Positions 1 to 7,780 of a stretch of 64,000 nt of DNA are shown here, piece by piece. Every line of letters begins with the position of its first letter. Positions within the stretch are counted from its first letter, which is position 1. The stretch comes from Palleniella muris. Lineage in GTDB: Bacteria; Bacteroidota; Bacteroidia; Bacteroidales; Bacteroidaceae. The stretch lies in contig NZ_SRZC01000021.1 in NCBI RefSeq assembly GCF_004792655.1, positions 1 through 64,000 of the forward strand, in the 5' to 3' direction. The position numbers were made by a program, and so were the translations under genes. The notes under the pieces were generated by a model, which was given only the letters and a program-made list of their open reading frames with translations, made no database searches and had not been told where the DNA came from.

Positions 1-202
1 AATTGGCGAATGTTCCGAAATGGCAGCATACAAGGATTGTCATTATCTCGCTCTCAGACATCATGCATTCACGCTTCCTGCGCTTGCGCCCGTCCATGTC
101 AGAAAGGCGCAAATACATGTTTTTTTCAAGTTCTGCGTGCAATTTCTTGGAAAACTCGTCGATAATACAGAAAATTTCAGTAACTTTGCAAGTGGTAATC
201 AT
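1..202 (-). CDS. IS982-family-type transposase, N-terminal part, cut by the window edge
   Basis: Reading the minus strand from an ATG at 202 gives about 67 residues that stay open to the left edge. They begin MITTCKVTEIFCIIDEFSKK and contain SESEIMTILVCCHFGTF. The 'VTEIFCIIDEF' opening and the 'SEIMTILV' segment are typical of the N-terminus of Bacteroidetes IS982-type transposases (recognition of the family, not a search). The catalytic DDE part lies outside the window. The element's terminal repeat should lie to the right of the start, somewhere before about 310. The sequence near 285-303 (cccgaactcgcg) is a candidate end but has no partner in view. Confidence 0.7.
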   Translation of the reverse strand, partial: MITTCKVTEIFCIIDEFSKKLHAELEKNMYLRLSDMDGRKRRKRECMMSESEIMTILVCCHFGTFAN

Positions 203-340
203 CGCTTATGTTTTTAGTATGTTATTGATTTTCACTTACAAATATACAAAATATTTGCGAGATTACCAACTTTTTCGGGGACTTTCTTATCCCGAACTCG
301 CGTAATATTTTGATTAGGAAAATAAATATAATAGAGTGCT

Positions 341-853
341 ATGAGATACTTTCATTTGCTGACCCTGTTCTTTTTGTCCATGACGCTGCACGCGCAGATT
401 GTGGACATCAGCACGGACAGTTTGTATAACAAGATAATGTCATCCGATGCAGACTATCGCGTGTTGTATGTATTCCATGATGCATGTCCATGCATAATGG
501 AAACGCTGCCTAATGTGTTGGATTTGTTGAAGGATAAAAAGAATGCTGAACTGTTTGTCATTTGCGGACATCCCAAGGTTTTTGTGGAGGGCTTTGCCAA
601 AAAGAACAAATTTGATTGCAAGTATTACTCCATTAATCCGAAGAAACCGAGAATGATAGGTCTCTCCAATTATATGGGCAAGGTCTTTGATTTCATGAAG
701 CAACGTTTCGGCGTGAATACCAAGAAAATGGGTGCGTCGGCATTCTGCATCATTAACAGGCAGGGGAAAGCCATTGCACAGACGACTTGGGAAACGACGG
801 ATGAGGAGTATATGAGGCTCTTGTCATCTGCTATTTCTTGGAATGCCAACTGA
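341..853 (+). CDS. secreted thioredoxin-like protein with a CPC motif
   Basis: 170 residues. The first 18 (MRYFHLLTLFFLSMTLHA, then Q19) look like a signal peptide, so the protein is probably exported to the periplasm. The sequence YRVLYVFHDACPCIMETLPNV fits the first strand and helix of a thioredoxin fold, but the usual CxxC is replaced by C49-P-C51. A cis-Pro-like MGASAFCIINRQGKAI stretch follows near residue 130, as in thioredoxin-like folds. A role in disulfide or thiol chemistry is therefore an inference, and no exact family is recognised. It stands alone between the transposase fragment and a large hairpin, and is convergent with the DJ-1-like gene. Confidence 0.6.
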   Translation: MRYFHLLTLFFLSMTLHAQIVDISTDSLYNKIMSSDADYRVLYVFHDACPCIMETLPNVLDLLKDKKNAELFVICGHPKVFVEGFAKKNKFDCKYYSINPKKPRMIGLSNYMGKVFDFMKQRFGVNTKKMGASAFCIINRQGKAIAQTTWETTDEEYMRLLSSAISWNAN

Positions 854-1005
854 TAAATGAAGCAAAGATGTTTCGCAACTGCTGTTTTCAAGCATGCAAA
901 GTAACTATTCTGTAGAAATTTATCCAAACCACAACATCATGAAACGGTGACTTTTGTCCTTTGAAAGTTGCGGTACAAACAATCTTCCAAAAAAGTAGCA
1001 GTTCA

Positions 1006-1084
1006 AAAAAAATGGTCTAAGAAATAAAAGAAAGAGTTTTCATTTGGTAAAAGCTGTTTCTTTTATTTCTTAGACCATTTTTTT
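1006..1084. terminator. 28-bp perfect inverted repeat between convergent genes
   Basis: Arms 1006-1033 and 1057-1084 are perfectly complementary over 28 bp with a 23-nt loop. Each arm begins with a run of A and each ends in a run of T, so a transcript from either side would form a long hairpin followed by U residues. It lies between the convergent genes ending at 853 (+) and 1092 (-), as expected of a bidirectional terminator. The arm length is unusually long for a simple terminator. Confidence 0.65.
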
Positions 1085-1091
1085 ACTTCGC

Positions 1092-1667
1092 TTATTTTCT
1101 CGCCTCCTCAATAAGATGTGTGTACATCATGCCGTCCTGCAAGGACTTTGAGACAGTCTTGCCACACAACAGTTCGCAGAGAGTGTAGGCATAAGGGAAT
1201 GTCGCCGCAGGGCCTTCACCTGTTACCACGTTGCCGTCGACGGTGACAAGTTCGGCGGTATATGTCGCACCATTGAGGTAATCCTCAAAGCCCGGATAGC
1301 AGGTGCAGCGCTTGCCCTTGCTGATGCCCAACGAGCCGAAAATCATCGGACCGGCACAAATGGCAGAGACAAGTTTGCCGGCATTGTACTGCTTCAGTAT
1401 AGCCTCACGCACCAATGGGTGGTTGCAGAGGTTCTCCGCACCCGGCAGACCGCCCGGAATCATGAGGAGGTCGGCATCGTCAAAGCCGTCAAAGTCCTCA
1501 ATGAGCGCATCGGCAATGATGCGGACGTTATGGGCAGTGGTCACCTCAATGTCGCCCGTTGTTGACACTATGCAGACATCGGCACCTGCTCTTCGGAGCA
1601 CATCGACAGGAATCAGAGCCTCGACTTCCTCTGTTCCATTGGAAATGAATTCATAAACTTTTGCCAT
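1092..1667 (-). CDS. DJ-1/PfpI (ThiJ) family protein
   Basis: 191 residues from the ATG at 1667. The open frame extends upstream to 1721, but the family N-terminus MAKVYEFISNGTEEVEALIP starts here and the candidate -7 box lies at 1711-1718, so the longer version is unlikely. The conserved nucleophile is visible as C104 in SAICAGP, with the partner glutamate E16 in GTEEVEA, as in DJ-1 family glutamine-amidotransferase-like folds. Members act as deglycases, chaperones or redox sensors, and the true substrate cannot be read from the sequence. It is divergent from nadK with about 90 bp between starts, and is transcribed towards the hairpin at 1006-1084. Confidence 0.85.
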   Translation of the reverse strand: MAKVYEFISNGTEEVEALIPVDVLRRAGADVCIVSTTGDIEVTTAHNVRIIADALIEDFDGFDDADLLMIPGGLPGAENLCNHPLVREAILKQYNAGKLVSAICAGPMIFGSLGISKGKRCTCYPGFEDYLNGATYTAELVTVDGNVVTGEGPAATFPYAYTLCELLCGKTVSKSLQDGMMYTHLIEEARK

Positions 1668-1696
1668 GGTTTTTCTTTTTTCTTGATTAAAATGTT

Positions 1697-1742
1697 TAAT
1701 TTTGCAGTTGCAAATATACAAAACAATTTGTTAATTTACAAG
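1697..1742. promoter_or_regulatory. back-to-back promoters for the DJ-1-like gene and nadK
   Basis: On the plus strand TAATTTTG at 1697-1704 fits the Bacteroidetes -7 box (TAnnTTTG) and precedes nadK by about 55 nt. On the minus strand TATATTTG (1718-1711) fits the same box for the DJ-1-like gene, with CTTG (1742-1739), one mismatch from the -33 TTTG, at a spacing of 20. The two -7 boxes are only 6 bp apart, so the two polymerases would compete. Confidence 0.5.
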
Positions 1743-1758
1743 ATTTCAGTGAGAATTA

Positions 1759-2655
1759 ATGAAGAAAAAGCTCAGTTTCGCCATTTTCGGCAATGAATAC
1801 CAGACGAAGAAGTCTTCGGCAGTCCGTTGTGTGCTCTCGCTTCTTGCAGAGCGCGGTGCGGAAGTCTACATGGAACGTCTTTTCCATGATTTCCTTGTTG
1901 CAGAGCAAGGCTTGCTGTCCGGTGTGGCGGGAACGTTCACTGAGCTGGACTTTGATGTTGATTTTGTCGTTTCGATGGGTGGCGACGGCACATTCCTTAA
2001 GGCTGCCAACATGGTGGGCAGGCGTAGAGTGCCTATTGTGGGCATAAACACGGGGCGCTTGGGCTATCTTGCTGATATTCCTGCTTCTGACGCGGAACAA
2101 GCGCTTGAAATGCTTTATTCCGGGGATTTTGTCACGGAAAGCCACGCTGTCATCGAGGCGGAACTGTCCGTGGAGCGCGGTGGGTGCCACAGAGTTGCCG
2201 TGGAGCATGCGCTGAACGACATCGCTGTGCTGAAGCAGGACAATGCCTCAATGATAACAATTAATGCGAGGATTGGCGGCGAACCGCTGGTGACGTATAT
2301 GGCTGACGGGCTGATTGTCTCGACGCCGACAGGTTCGACGGCTTACTCCTTGTCGAACGGCGGTCCGATAATCATGCCGCAAACGGATGTCATGTGCCTT
2401 ACGCCCGTTGCGCCGCACAGCCTGAACATCCGCCCGATTGTCGTACCTTTGTCGGCGGAAATAGAACTGGAGGTCGAGAGCCGTTCGCATAAGTTCCTTA
2501 TTGCTGTCGACGGCAGGTCGGAGAAACTTCCAGAGACGACGCGCATCACTGTCCGCCGTGCAGCGTATGATGTGGCGATAGTGAAGCGCAAGTCAAGCAA
2601 TTATGTTGATACTCTGCGCACGAAGATGATGTGGGGCGCCGATGTCCGCTCGTGA
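1759..2655 (+). CDS. nadK: NAD kinase
   Basis: 298 residues, a normal length. This cytoplasmic enzyme phosphorylates NAD to NADP using ATP or polyphosphate. The hallmark GGDGT is at residues 74-78 (VVSMGGDGTFLKAAN), followed by GINTGRLGYLAD and by ALNDIAVLKQD and TGSTAYSLSNGGP, which form the NAD-binding site of the family. The ATG at 1759 follows the -7 box at 1697-1704. The DUF1016 gene follows 24 nt downstream but is functionally unrelated. Confidence 0.95.
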   Translation: MKKKLSFAIFGNEYQTKKSSAVRCVLSLLAERGAEVYMERLFHDFLVAEQGLLSGVAGTFTELDFDVDFVVSMGGDGTFLKAANMVGRRRVPIVGINTGRLGYLADIPASDAEQALEMLYSGDFVTESHAVIEAELSVERGGCHRVAVEHALNDIAVLKQDNASMITINARIGGEPLVTYMADGLIVSTPTGSTAYSLSNGGPIIMPQTDVMCLTPVAPHSLNIRPIVVPLSAEIELEVESRSHKFLIAVDGRSEKLPETTRITVRRAAYDVAIVKRKSSNYVDTLRTKMMWGADVRS

Positions 2656-2679
2656 GAAAGTTTTTGATGTGCAGCTGTT

Positions 2680-3804
2680 ATGGAAATTCGGAGTAGGATG
2701 ATTATGGATAAATCAATTGGCATATTGGACAAGGATTACGCTTTATGGATAAATGACCTTGTGAAGCGTTATCGTGGCAGCCAAATCAAGGCGGCAATAA
2801 AGGTGAACAGGGAACTGCTTGGCTATTATTGGGAACTTGGCAAGGATATTGAGGAAAAGCAAGTGGAAAATAAGTATGGCAGTAAGTTCTACACCACACT
2901 GAGCCGTGATTTGCGCCATGAAATGCCTGATGTCGAAGGACTTTCAGAGACATCCATTCGCTATGCGAAACGTTTCTATGCCCTTTACAAGCAGCAGATT
3001 GCAATTCTTCCACAAGTTGTGGAAGAATCAGAAAAGGCAGACCTTCCACAACTTGTGGAAAGATTGTACTCCGACTTGTTCTCAATACCTTGGGGACATC
3101 ACCGCTATATCATAGACAAATGCTCGCGTGATTCCGACAAGGCCTTGTTCTATGTTCGTCAGACATTGGAACATGGCTGGAGCAGGGACATGCTGCTCAA
3201 CATGTTGGGTACGAATCTCTATGAACGCAGCGGAAAGGCTTTGACAAATTTCAGGAACACACTCCCTGATGCGGACAGTGACTTGGCACAGGAACTGACG
3301 CGCGATCCCTATGATTTCTCTTTCACAGGTTTGCGTGGAAAGTACAATGAGCGCAAACTGAAAGACACATTGTTGACAAACATTACAAACTTCTTATTGG
3401 CGCTTGGTACAGGGTTCGCTTATGTGGGCAAAGAGTATCGTCTGCAAATAGCTGAAAAAGAAAAGTTTATTGATTTGTTGTTCTACAACCTGAAATTATC
3501 TTGCTATGTTGTGATAGAAGTGAAAATCGGAGAATTTGATTTTGCCGATGCTGGTCAGTTGGGCGGTTATGTTGTAGCTTGTAACCACCTTCTTCGTAAG
3601 GATGGACGCGATAATCCGACGATAGGGCTGCTTATCTGCAAGCAAAAGAACAACACTTTGGCTCAATATGCGCTTGAGTCAAGTAGCCAGCCACTCGGAA
3701 TATCAGAATACGAGCTTGAAAAACTATATCCGGAAAAGGTTGAAGGTACAATGCCGTCTATCAAAGAGATAGAGGCGAAATTAGATAGCCCAACTGACTG
3801 TTAG
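2680..3804 (+). CDS. DUF1016 (YhcG-type) protein with C-terminal PDDEXK nuclease domain
   Basis: 374 residues from the first ATG. In-frame ATGs at 2698 and 2704 are also possible starts. The N-terminal half (RGSQIKAAIKVNRELLGYYWELGKDI, LPDVEGLSETSIRYAKRFY-like region) is the DUF1016 N-terminal domain. The C-terminal half carries a PD-(D/E)xK nuclease core, with D265 in KFIDLLFYN and E280-x-K282 in YVVIEVKIG. Between them is a variable linker, IAILPQVVEESEKADLPQLV, encoded by two DNA palindromes (separate entry). Family members are linked to restriction-like or nucleic-acid-processing roles, and a defence function here is inference. No methylase or specificity gene is adjacent. Confidence 0.85.
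   Translation: MEIRSRMIMDKSIGILDKDYALWINDLVKRYRGSQIKAAIKVNRELLGYYWELGKDIEEKQVENKYGSKFYTTLSRDLRHEMPDVEGLSETSIRYAKRFYALYKQQIAILPQVVEESEKADLPQLVERLYSDLFSIPWGHHRYIIDKCSRDSDKALFYVRQTLEHGWSRDMLLNMLGTNLYERSGKALTNFRNTLPDADSDLAQELTRDPYDFSFTGLRGKYNERKLKDTLLTNITNFLLALGTGFAYVGKEYRLQIAEKEKFIDLLFYNLKLSCYVVIEVKIGEFDFADAGQLGGYVVACNHLLRKDGRDNPTIGLLICKQKNNTLAQYALESSSQPLGISEYELEKLYPEKVEGTMPSIKEIEAKLDSPTDC
3004..3060. repeat. two palindromes inside the DUF1016 gene
   Basis: Positions 3004-3028 form a 25-nt palindrome: 12-bp arms attcttccacaa and ttgtggaagaat around a single G. Positions 3044-3060 repeat its core (ttccacaa, C, ttgtggaa) in the opposite orientation. Both are in frame and encode near-identical peptides LPQVVEE and LPQLVER. 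This looks like a short palindromic element inserted and duplicated within the coding sequence. Confidence 0.7.
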
Positions 3805-3939
3805 ATTACAATTTGGAAGTATGAGGTAGTGTGGAAAATTTGTTTCATCTTTGGAATCCAAAGATTATTCAGATGTAGGATATTTAGCTGTAAATGTAGG
3901 AATATGTTGAAAAAGCAAGGAAAGGAATTAAAAGGCTAT

Positions 3940-5580
3940 ATGAAGACAGAGCGTCCCGTTTGGGACATCGTGAAATGGCTGTGGGGCAGGGCGCAGGGCA
4001 ACCGCCTCCAGACATCGGTAAATGCGCTTTTGGGCGTGGCACAGGTTGCCATGTCCCTGCTCTCTGTCTATGCCGTGAAGCGTGCGATAGACATTGCATC
4101 GCATGCGAGGGAGGGCAGCCTTTACGCTGCCGTGCTGCTGATGGGCGGCATTGTCCTTGCGGATTTCGCGCTCGGGATAGCCGGGACGTGGGTGAGGAAC
4201 ATCCTTGGCGTGCGTGCCCAGAACAGGATGCAGAGGCAGATGCTGGAGCGTGTCCTGCGCTCCGAATGGCAGGGGAAGGGTGCGCACCATAGCGGCGATG
4301 TGCTCAACCGCCTTGAAGGTGATGTAACGGCGGTGGTGGTGTTTCTTACGGAGACGATTCCCGGCGCACTGGCGACACTGCTTCTTTTTGCAGGTGCTTT
4401 CTGCTACCTTTTCTCCATGGACAGCAAGCTGGCGCTTGTCACGGTCATTATTGTGCCCGTCTGCGTTATCCTTAGCAGGGTGTATGTCAGGAAGATGCGC
4501 CGTCTGAACCGTGATGTGCGTGATTCAGATTCCGGAATACAGTCGGTTATGCAGGAGATTGTGCAGAACATGCTGGTTATAAAGACATTGGAGAGCAGTG
4601 GGCTCATGCTTGGGCGGCTGTCGGAGGCGCATGCTGGATTACGCCGCAATGTGGTGCGGAGGACATGGTTCTCCGTCTTGTCCAATCTCACTGTGAACCT
4701 CGGCTTTGCGGTGAGCTATCTTGTCGCGTTCGGTTGGAGCGCGCTGCGCCTTTCAACCGGCACACTGACATTTGGCGGTATGACAGCCTTTCTTCAGCTT
4801 GTCAACAAGATTCAGTCGCCTGCCCGCAATCTTGCGCGCCTCATTCCACAGACCGTCGGTGTGCTGACAGCAGCGGAACGCCTGATGGAACTGGAGGCAG
4901 TGCCGGAAGAGACAGCAGGAAAACCTGAAGTGCTTCACGCTCCTTGCGGTGTGGAGTTTGAGGGAGTGACATTCCGATATGAGCCCGGCGGACGCGATGT
5001 GTTCAAGAATTTCTCCCATACGTTCCGCCCCGGAACTTCCACGGCGGTGATTGGCGAGACAGGAGCCGGAAAGACAACCCTCGTGCGCCTTATGCTTGCA
5101 CTTCTCCGTCCGACAGAGGGCAGGGTGGCGATAGGAGAGACAAGGCAGGAACTGACAAACCTCCATAGATGCAATTTCGTCTATGTCCCTCAGGGCAACA
5201 CACTCATGAGTGGTACAGTCCGCGAGAATCTTCTTCTCGGAAAGCCCGATGCCACCGACGAGGAACTCCGTGAGGCTCTGCGGAAAAGCTGCTGCGAGTT
5301 TGTCTTTGAAATGGCGGACGGCATGGGGACCCTTTGCTCCGAACACGGCGGAGGACTGTCCGAAGGTCAGGCGCAGCGTATTGCCATTGCACGGGCATTG
5401 CTCCGCGACCGTCCGATTATGCTTTTCGACGAGGCAACTTCCGCCCTCGACCCTGATACAGAGTGCCGCTTGCTGGAAAATATCCGCTTAATGAGTGATA
5501 AGACCCTGATTTTCATAACCCACAGAATGGCGGTGTGCGATTATTGTGATGATGTGCTTAAGCTTGAAAAACACATTTAA
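3940..5580 (+). CDS. ABC exporter, fused membrane and ATPase domains
   Basis: 546 residues from MKTERPVWDIVKWLW at 3940. In-frame ATGs at 3904 and 3829 would add 12 or 37 residues. The first ~310 residues form a type I exporter membrane domain with several hydrophobic helices. The ATPase domain follows with Walker A GETGAGKTT (from residue 372), signature LSEGQ (473-477), Walker B IMLFDEATSALD and the switch histidine in FITHR. As a half-transporter it should work as a dimer in the inner membrane, exporting a lipid, peptide or drug. The substrate cannot be read from the sequence. There is no partner gene beside it and no obvious terminator. Confidence 0.88.
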   Translation: MKTERPVWDIVKWLWGRAQGNRLQTSVNALLGVAQVAMSLLSVYAVKRAIDIASHAREGSLYAAVLLMGGIVLADFALGIAGTWVRNILGVRAQNRMQRQMLERVLRSEWQGKGAHHSGDVLNRLEGDVTAVVVFLTETIPGALATLLLFAGAFCYLFSMDSKLALVTVIIVPVCVILSRVYVRKMRRLNRDVRDSDSGIQSVMQEIVQNMLVIKTLESSGLMLGRLSEAHAGLRRNVVRRTWFSVLSNLTVNLGFAVSYLVAFGWSALRLSTGTLTFGGMTAFLQLVNKIQSPARNLARLIPQTVGVLTAAERLMELEAVPEETAGKPEVLHAPCGVEFEGVTFRYEPGGRDVFKNFSHTFRPGTSTAVIGETGAGKTTLVRLMLALLRPTEGRVAIGETRQELTNLHRCNFVYVPQGNTLMSGTVRENLLLGKPDATDEELREALRKSCCEFVFEMADGMGTLCSEHGGGLSEGQAQRIAIARALLRDRPIMLFDEATSALDPDTECRLLENIRLMSDKTLIFITHRMAVCDYCDDVLKLEKHI

Positions 5581-5760
5581 TGACCATATAAAAACTGTTT
5601 TCCCATAGTAGGATTTGGGCAACAGATATGCAATTTTAGCAAATCGAAGACCAACTGAATTGCCGTAGGCACGGTGGAAGCTTGATTGCCTGCAATGCAG
5701 TTAATGTTTAGTGTTTTTTTTACATATTTACAGTGACTTTTATAAAAAATCCACATAAAA

Positions 5761-5792
5761 TTTGCAGATATTAGTTAAATGTTGTATCTTTG
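5761..5792 (+). promoter_or_regulatory. promoter of the PL1-susCD operon
   Basis: TTTG at 5761-5764 and TATCTTTG at 5785-5792 are separated by exactly 20 nt, matching the Bacteroidetes housekeeping consensus. Transcription should begin near 5799, leaving a leader of 80 to 110 nt before the pectate lyase. Confidence 0.75.
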
Positions 5793-5837
5793 CAAAAGAA
5801 ATATCAAACTAACCTGAAAATCATTTGTCACATTGCT

Positions 5838-5859
5838 GGGCGTGGTTAAGTCCACGCCC
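5838..5859 (+). other. hairpin in the 5' leader of the PL1-susCD operon
   Basis: gggcgtgg (5838-5845) and ccacgccc (5852-5859) form a perfect 8-bp GC-rich stem with a 6-nt loop. It lies about 40 nt after the predicted transcription start and before the start codon. There is no U-run, so this is not a standard terminator. It may affect leader stability or translation. Confidence 0.5.
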
Positions 5860-5881
5860 CTTTATGGTAAAACAAAACGTA

Positions 5882-7594
5882 ATGAACATTATTCTTAAAG
5901 GAAAAGAAATGTTGAGGGCGGCGGTTCTGATGAACGTTTCCGTCTTTACTTTTGGCATTGCTAATGCACAGTATCCAACAATCCCGGACTCCGTGAAAGC
6001 ACGCGGAGCACAAGAAGAGGCGCAGTGGGATGCCCTTAATGAGGCGGCATGGGCGAAAGCCGCGCCAAAGGTCATGGAAGGTATATTTCAAGGAAAACCT
6101 TTCGTGCCACAAGCTAATGCTCCGGCTGACCTTAAGCAGGCGGCAATCCCGGCATTCCCCGGTGCGGAAGGCGGCGGCATGTACTCTTTCGGCGGTCGTG
6201 GTGTGAACTATCTCGGTGTCCCTGTGGAAAGCAAGGTTTATGTCGTCACATCGCTTGCCGACTCCGGTTCAGGCACTTTGCGTGAGGCTTGTGAGGCAGG
6301 TGGACCACGTGTCGTTGTGTTCAATGTCTCAGGCGAGATAAAGCTGAAGCGTCCGATAAACATTGTTGCGCCATATATCACTATCGCAGGACAGACTGCG
6401 CCGGGTGACGGTGTGGTCGTTACCGGTGAGACTGTGCTGGTTGACACCCACGACGTTATCATCCGCTTTATGCGCTTCCGCAGAGGTGCGCTGGACGTGG
6501 TGCACCGAGATGACGCCTGCGGAGGAAACGGTATAGGAAACATCATCTACGACCATTGCTCGGCTTCATGGGGACTGGACGAGGTAATGTCCATGTACCG
6601 TCACGTGTATGCGAAGCACAACGGGAAGCAGGACAAGCTCGCAACGGTAAACATCACAATACAGGACTGCATCTTCGCTCACGGGCTAGACCTCTACAAC
6701 CATGCCTTCGGAGCCTCTATAGGAGGGTACAACTCACTATTCACACGAAACCTATTCGCGAACAACATATCGCGCAACCCGTCGATTGCGATGAACGGAG
6801 ACTTCAATTTCGTCAACAACGTGCTATTCAACTGGTGGAACCGCTCCGTTGACGGCGGAGACGACAAGTCGCTCTACAACATCATAAACAACTACTACAA
6901 GCCGGGGCCGGTCACAGGGTACAACATCAACAAGGCCATATGCTATCGAATACTCAAACCGGAGCATGGAAGGGCGAAGGACAAGCAGAACTCATGGGGA
7001 AAGGCGTATGTCAACGGAAATTTCGTGGAGGGATACCCGGAGGTCTCTGCCGACAACTGGAACGGCGGGGTGCAGCCGGCCGGCATTGATGATGTCAAGA
7101 AAGGCCAGGAGCAGCCAAAGGGGCTGGACACCAACGACGCTGTGCGCAAGCTCCTTAAGGCGGACACTCCTTTTAAATATAATGAGCCTAAGACAGTCAT
7201 GACTGCACAGGAGGCTTACGACTATGTCCTCGCCAATGTGGGGGCGACACTGCCTAAGCGCGACGCCGTGGACGAGAAGATCATACGAAGCGTGAAGACA
7301 GGAAAGTTTGACTACACAAAGAAGGCGAAGCCGTTCACTAGCACTTACGTCAAGCGCCGTCTCCCTGCAGACTCATACAAGATGGGAATCATAACCCACC
7401 CTGACCAGATGGGCGGGCTCCCGGAGTACAAGGGTTCTCCTCGCGTGGACTCTGACCGCGACGGAATGCCGGACGATTGGGAGAAGGCGCACGGGCTCAA
7501 CCCTGACGACGCTTCCGACGCCACAAAGCTGGCGGAGAGCGGATACATGAACATCGAACTTTACATCAACGACCTCGATTACTTCAAGAAGTAA
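5882..7594 (+). CDS. secreted pectate lyase, polysaccharide lyase family 1 type
   Basis: 570 residues from ATG 5882. ATG 5909, preceded by AAAGGAAAAG, is an equally good start. The signal peptide ends at NAQ. The catalytic parallel beta-helix begins at IPAFPGAEGGGMYSFGGRG and contains FRRG and DHCSASWGLDE, typical of Bacteroidetes PL1. It would cleave homogalacturonan by beta-elimination, with calcium. The C-terminus carries a thrombospondin-3/EF-like calcium segment DSDRDGMPDDWEKAHGLNP. It is paralogous to the enzyme at 19596 but has a short insertion after GGRG (VNYLGVPVES). It is the first gene of an operon running to SusD. Codon use shifts around 6540 towards C/A-ending codons, hinting at a mosaic gene. 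Confidence 0.88.
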   Translation: MNIILKGKEMLRAAVLMNVSVFTFGIANAQYPTIPDSVKARGAQEEAQWDALNEAAWAKAAPKVMEGIFQGKPFVPQANAPADLKQAAIPAFPGAEGGGMYSFGGRGVNYLGVPVESKVYVVTSLADSGSGTLREACEAGGPRVVVFNVSGEIKLKRPINIVAPYITIAGQTAPGDGVVVTGETVLVDTHDVIIRFMRFRRGALDVVHRDDACGGNGIGNIIYDHCSASWGLDEVMSMYRHVYAKHNGKQDKLATVNITIQDCIFAHGLDLYNHAFGASIGGYNSLFTRNLFANNISRNPSIAMNGDFNFVNNVLFNWWNRSVDGGDDKSLYNIINNYYKPGPVTGYNINKAICYRILKPEHGRAKDKQNSWGKAYVNGNFVEGYPEVSADNWNGGVQPAGIDDVKKGQEQPKGLDTNDAVRKLLKADTPFKYNEPKTVMTAQEAYDYVLANVGATLPKRDAVDEKIIRSVKTGKFDYTKKAKPFTSTYVKRRLPADSYKMGIITHPDQMGGLPEYKGSPRVDSDRDGMPDDWEKAHGLNPDDASDATKLAESGYMNIELYINDLDYFKK

Positions 7595-7658
7595 GTGTTA
7601 AATGCGGGTGAGGCTCTGCGATAATACAGGCACTTTACTCATGCGGGGTAGTGCATGT

Positions 7659-7735
7659 GGTCACGCAGATTCCGCAGATTGCCGCTGATATATGCCCGCT
7701 TGCCAATAAATCTGCGTTCATCCGCGTAATCCGCG
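7659..7735. repeat. REP-like element of CGCAGATT units in the intergenic gap
   Basis: ggtcacgcagattccgcaga and the next 2 nt (7659-7680) match 51683-51704 exactly over 22 nt. The right part (about 7711-7735, atctgcgttcatccgcgtaa) is a diverged inverted copy of the same CGCrGATTnCGC motif. Elements of this look are scattered through Bacteroidales genomes and produce spurious ORFs rich in ICxICV. Its place inside the operon between PL1 and the isomerase-like gene suggests an mRNA processing or stability role (inference). Confidence 0.55.
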
Positions 7736-7780
7736 TGAAGACCTTTCAGAAATAAAAACTCAGAAAAACCATACAGACTG

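Noticed and set aside
3829-3939. N-terminal extension of the ABC exporter
   Set aside because: The added 37 residues are cysteine- and arginine-rich, unlike family N-termini. The start at 3940, or possibly 3904, is more plausible.
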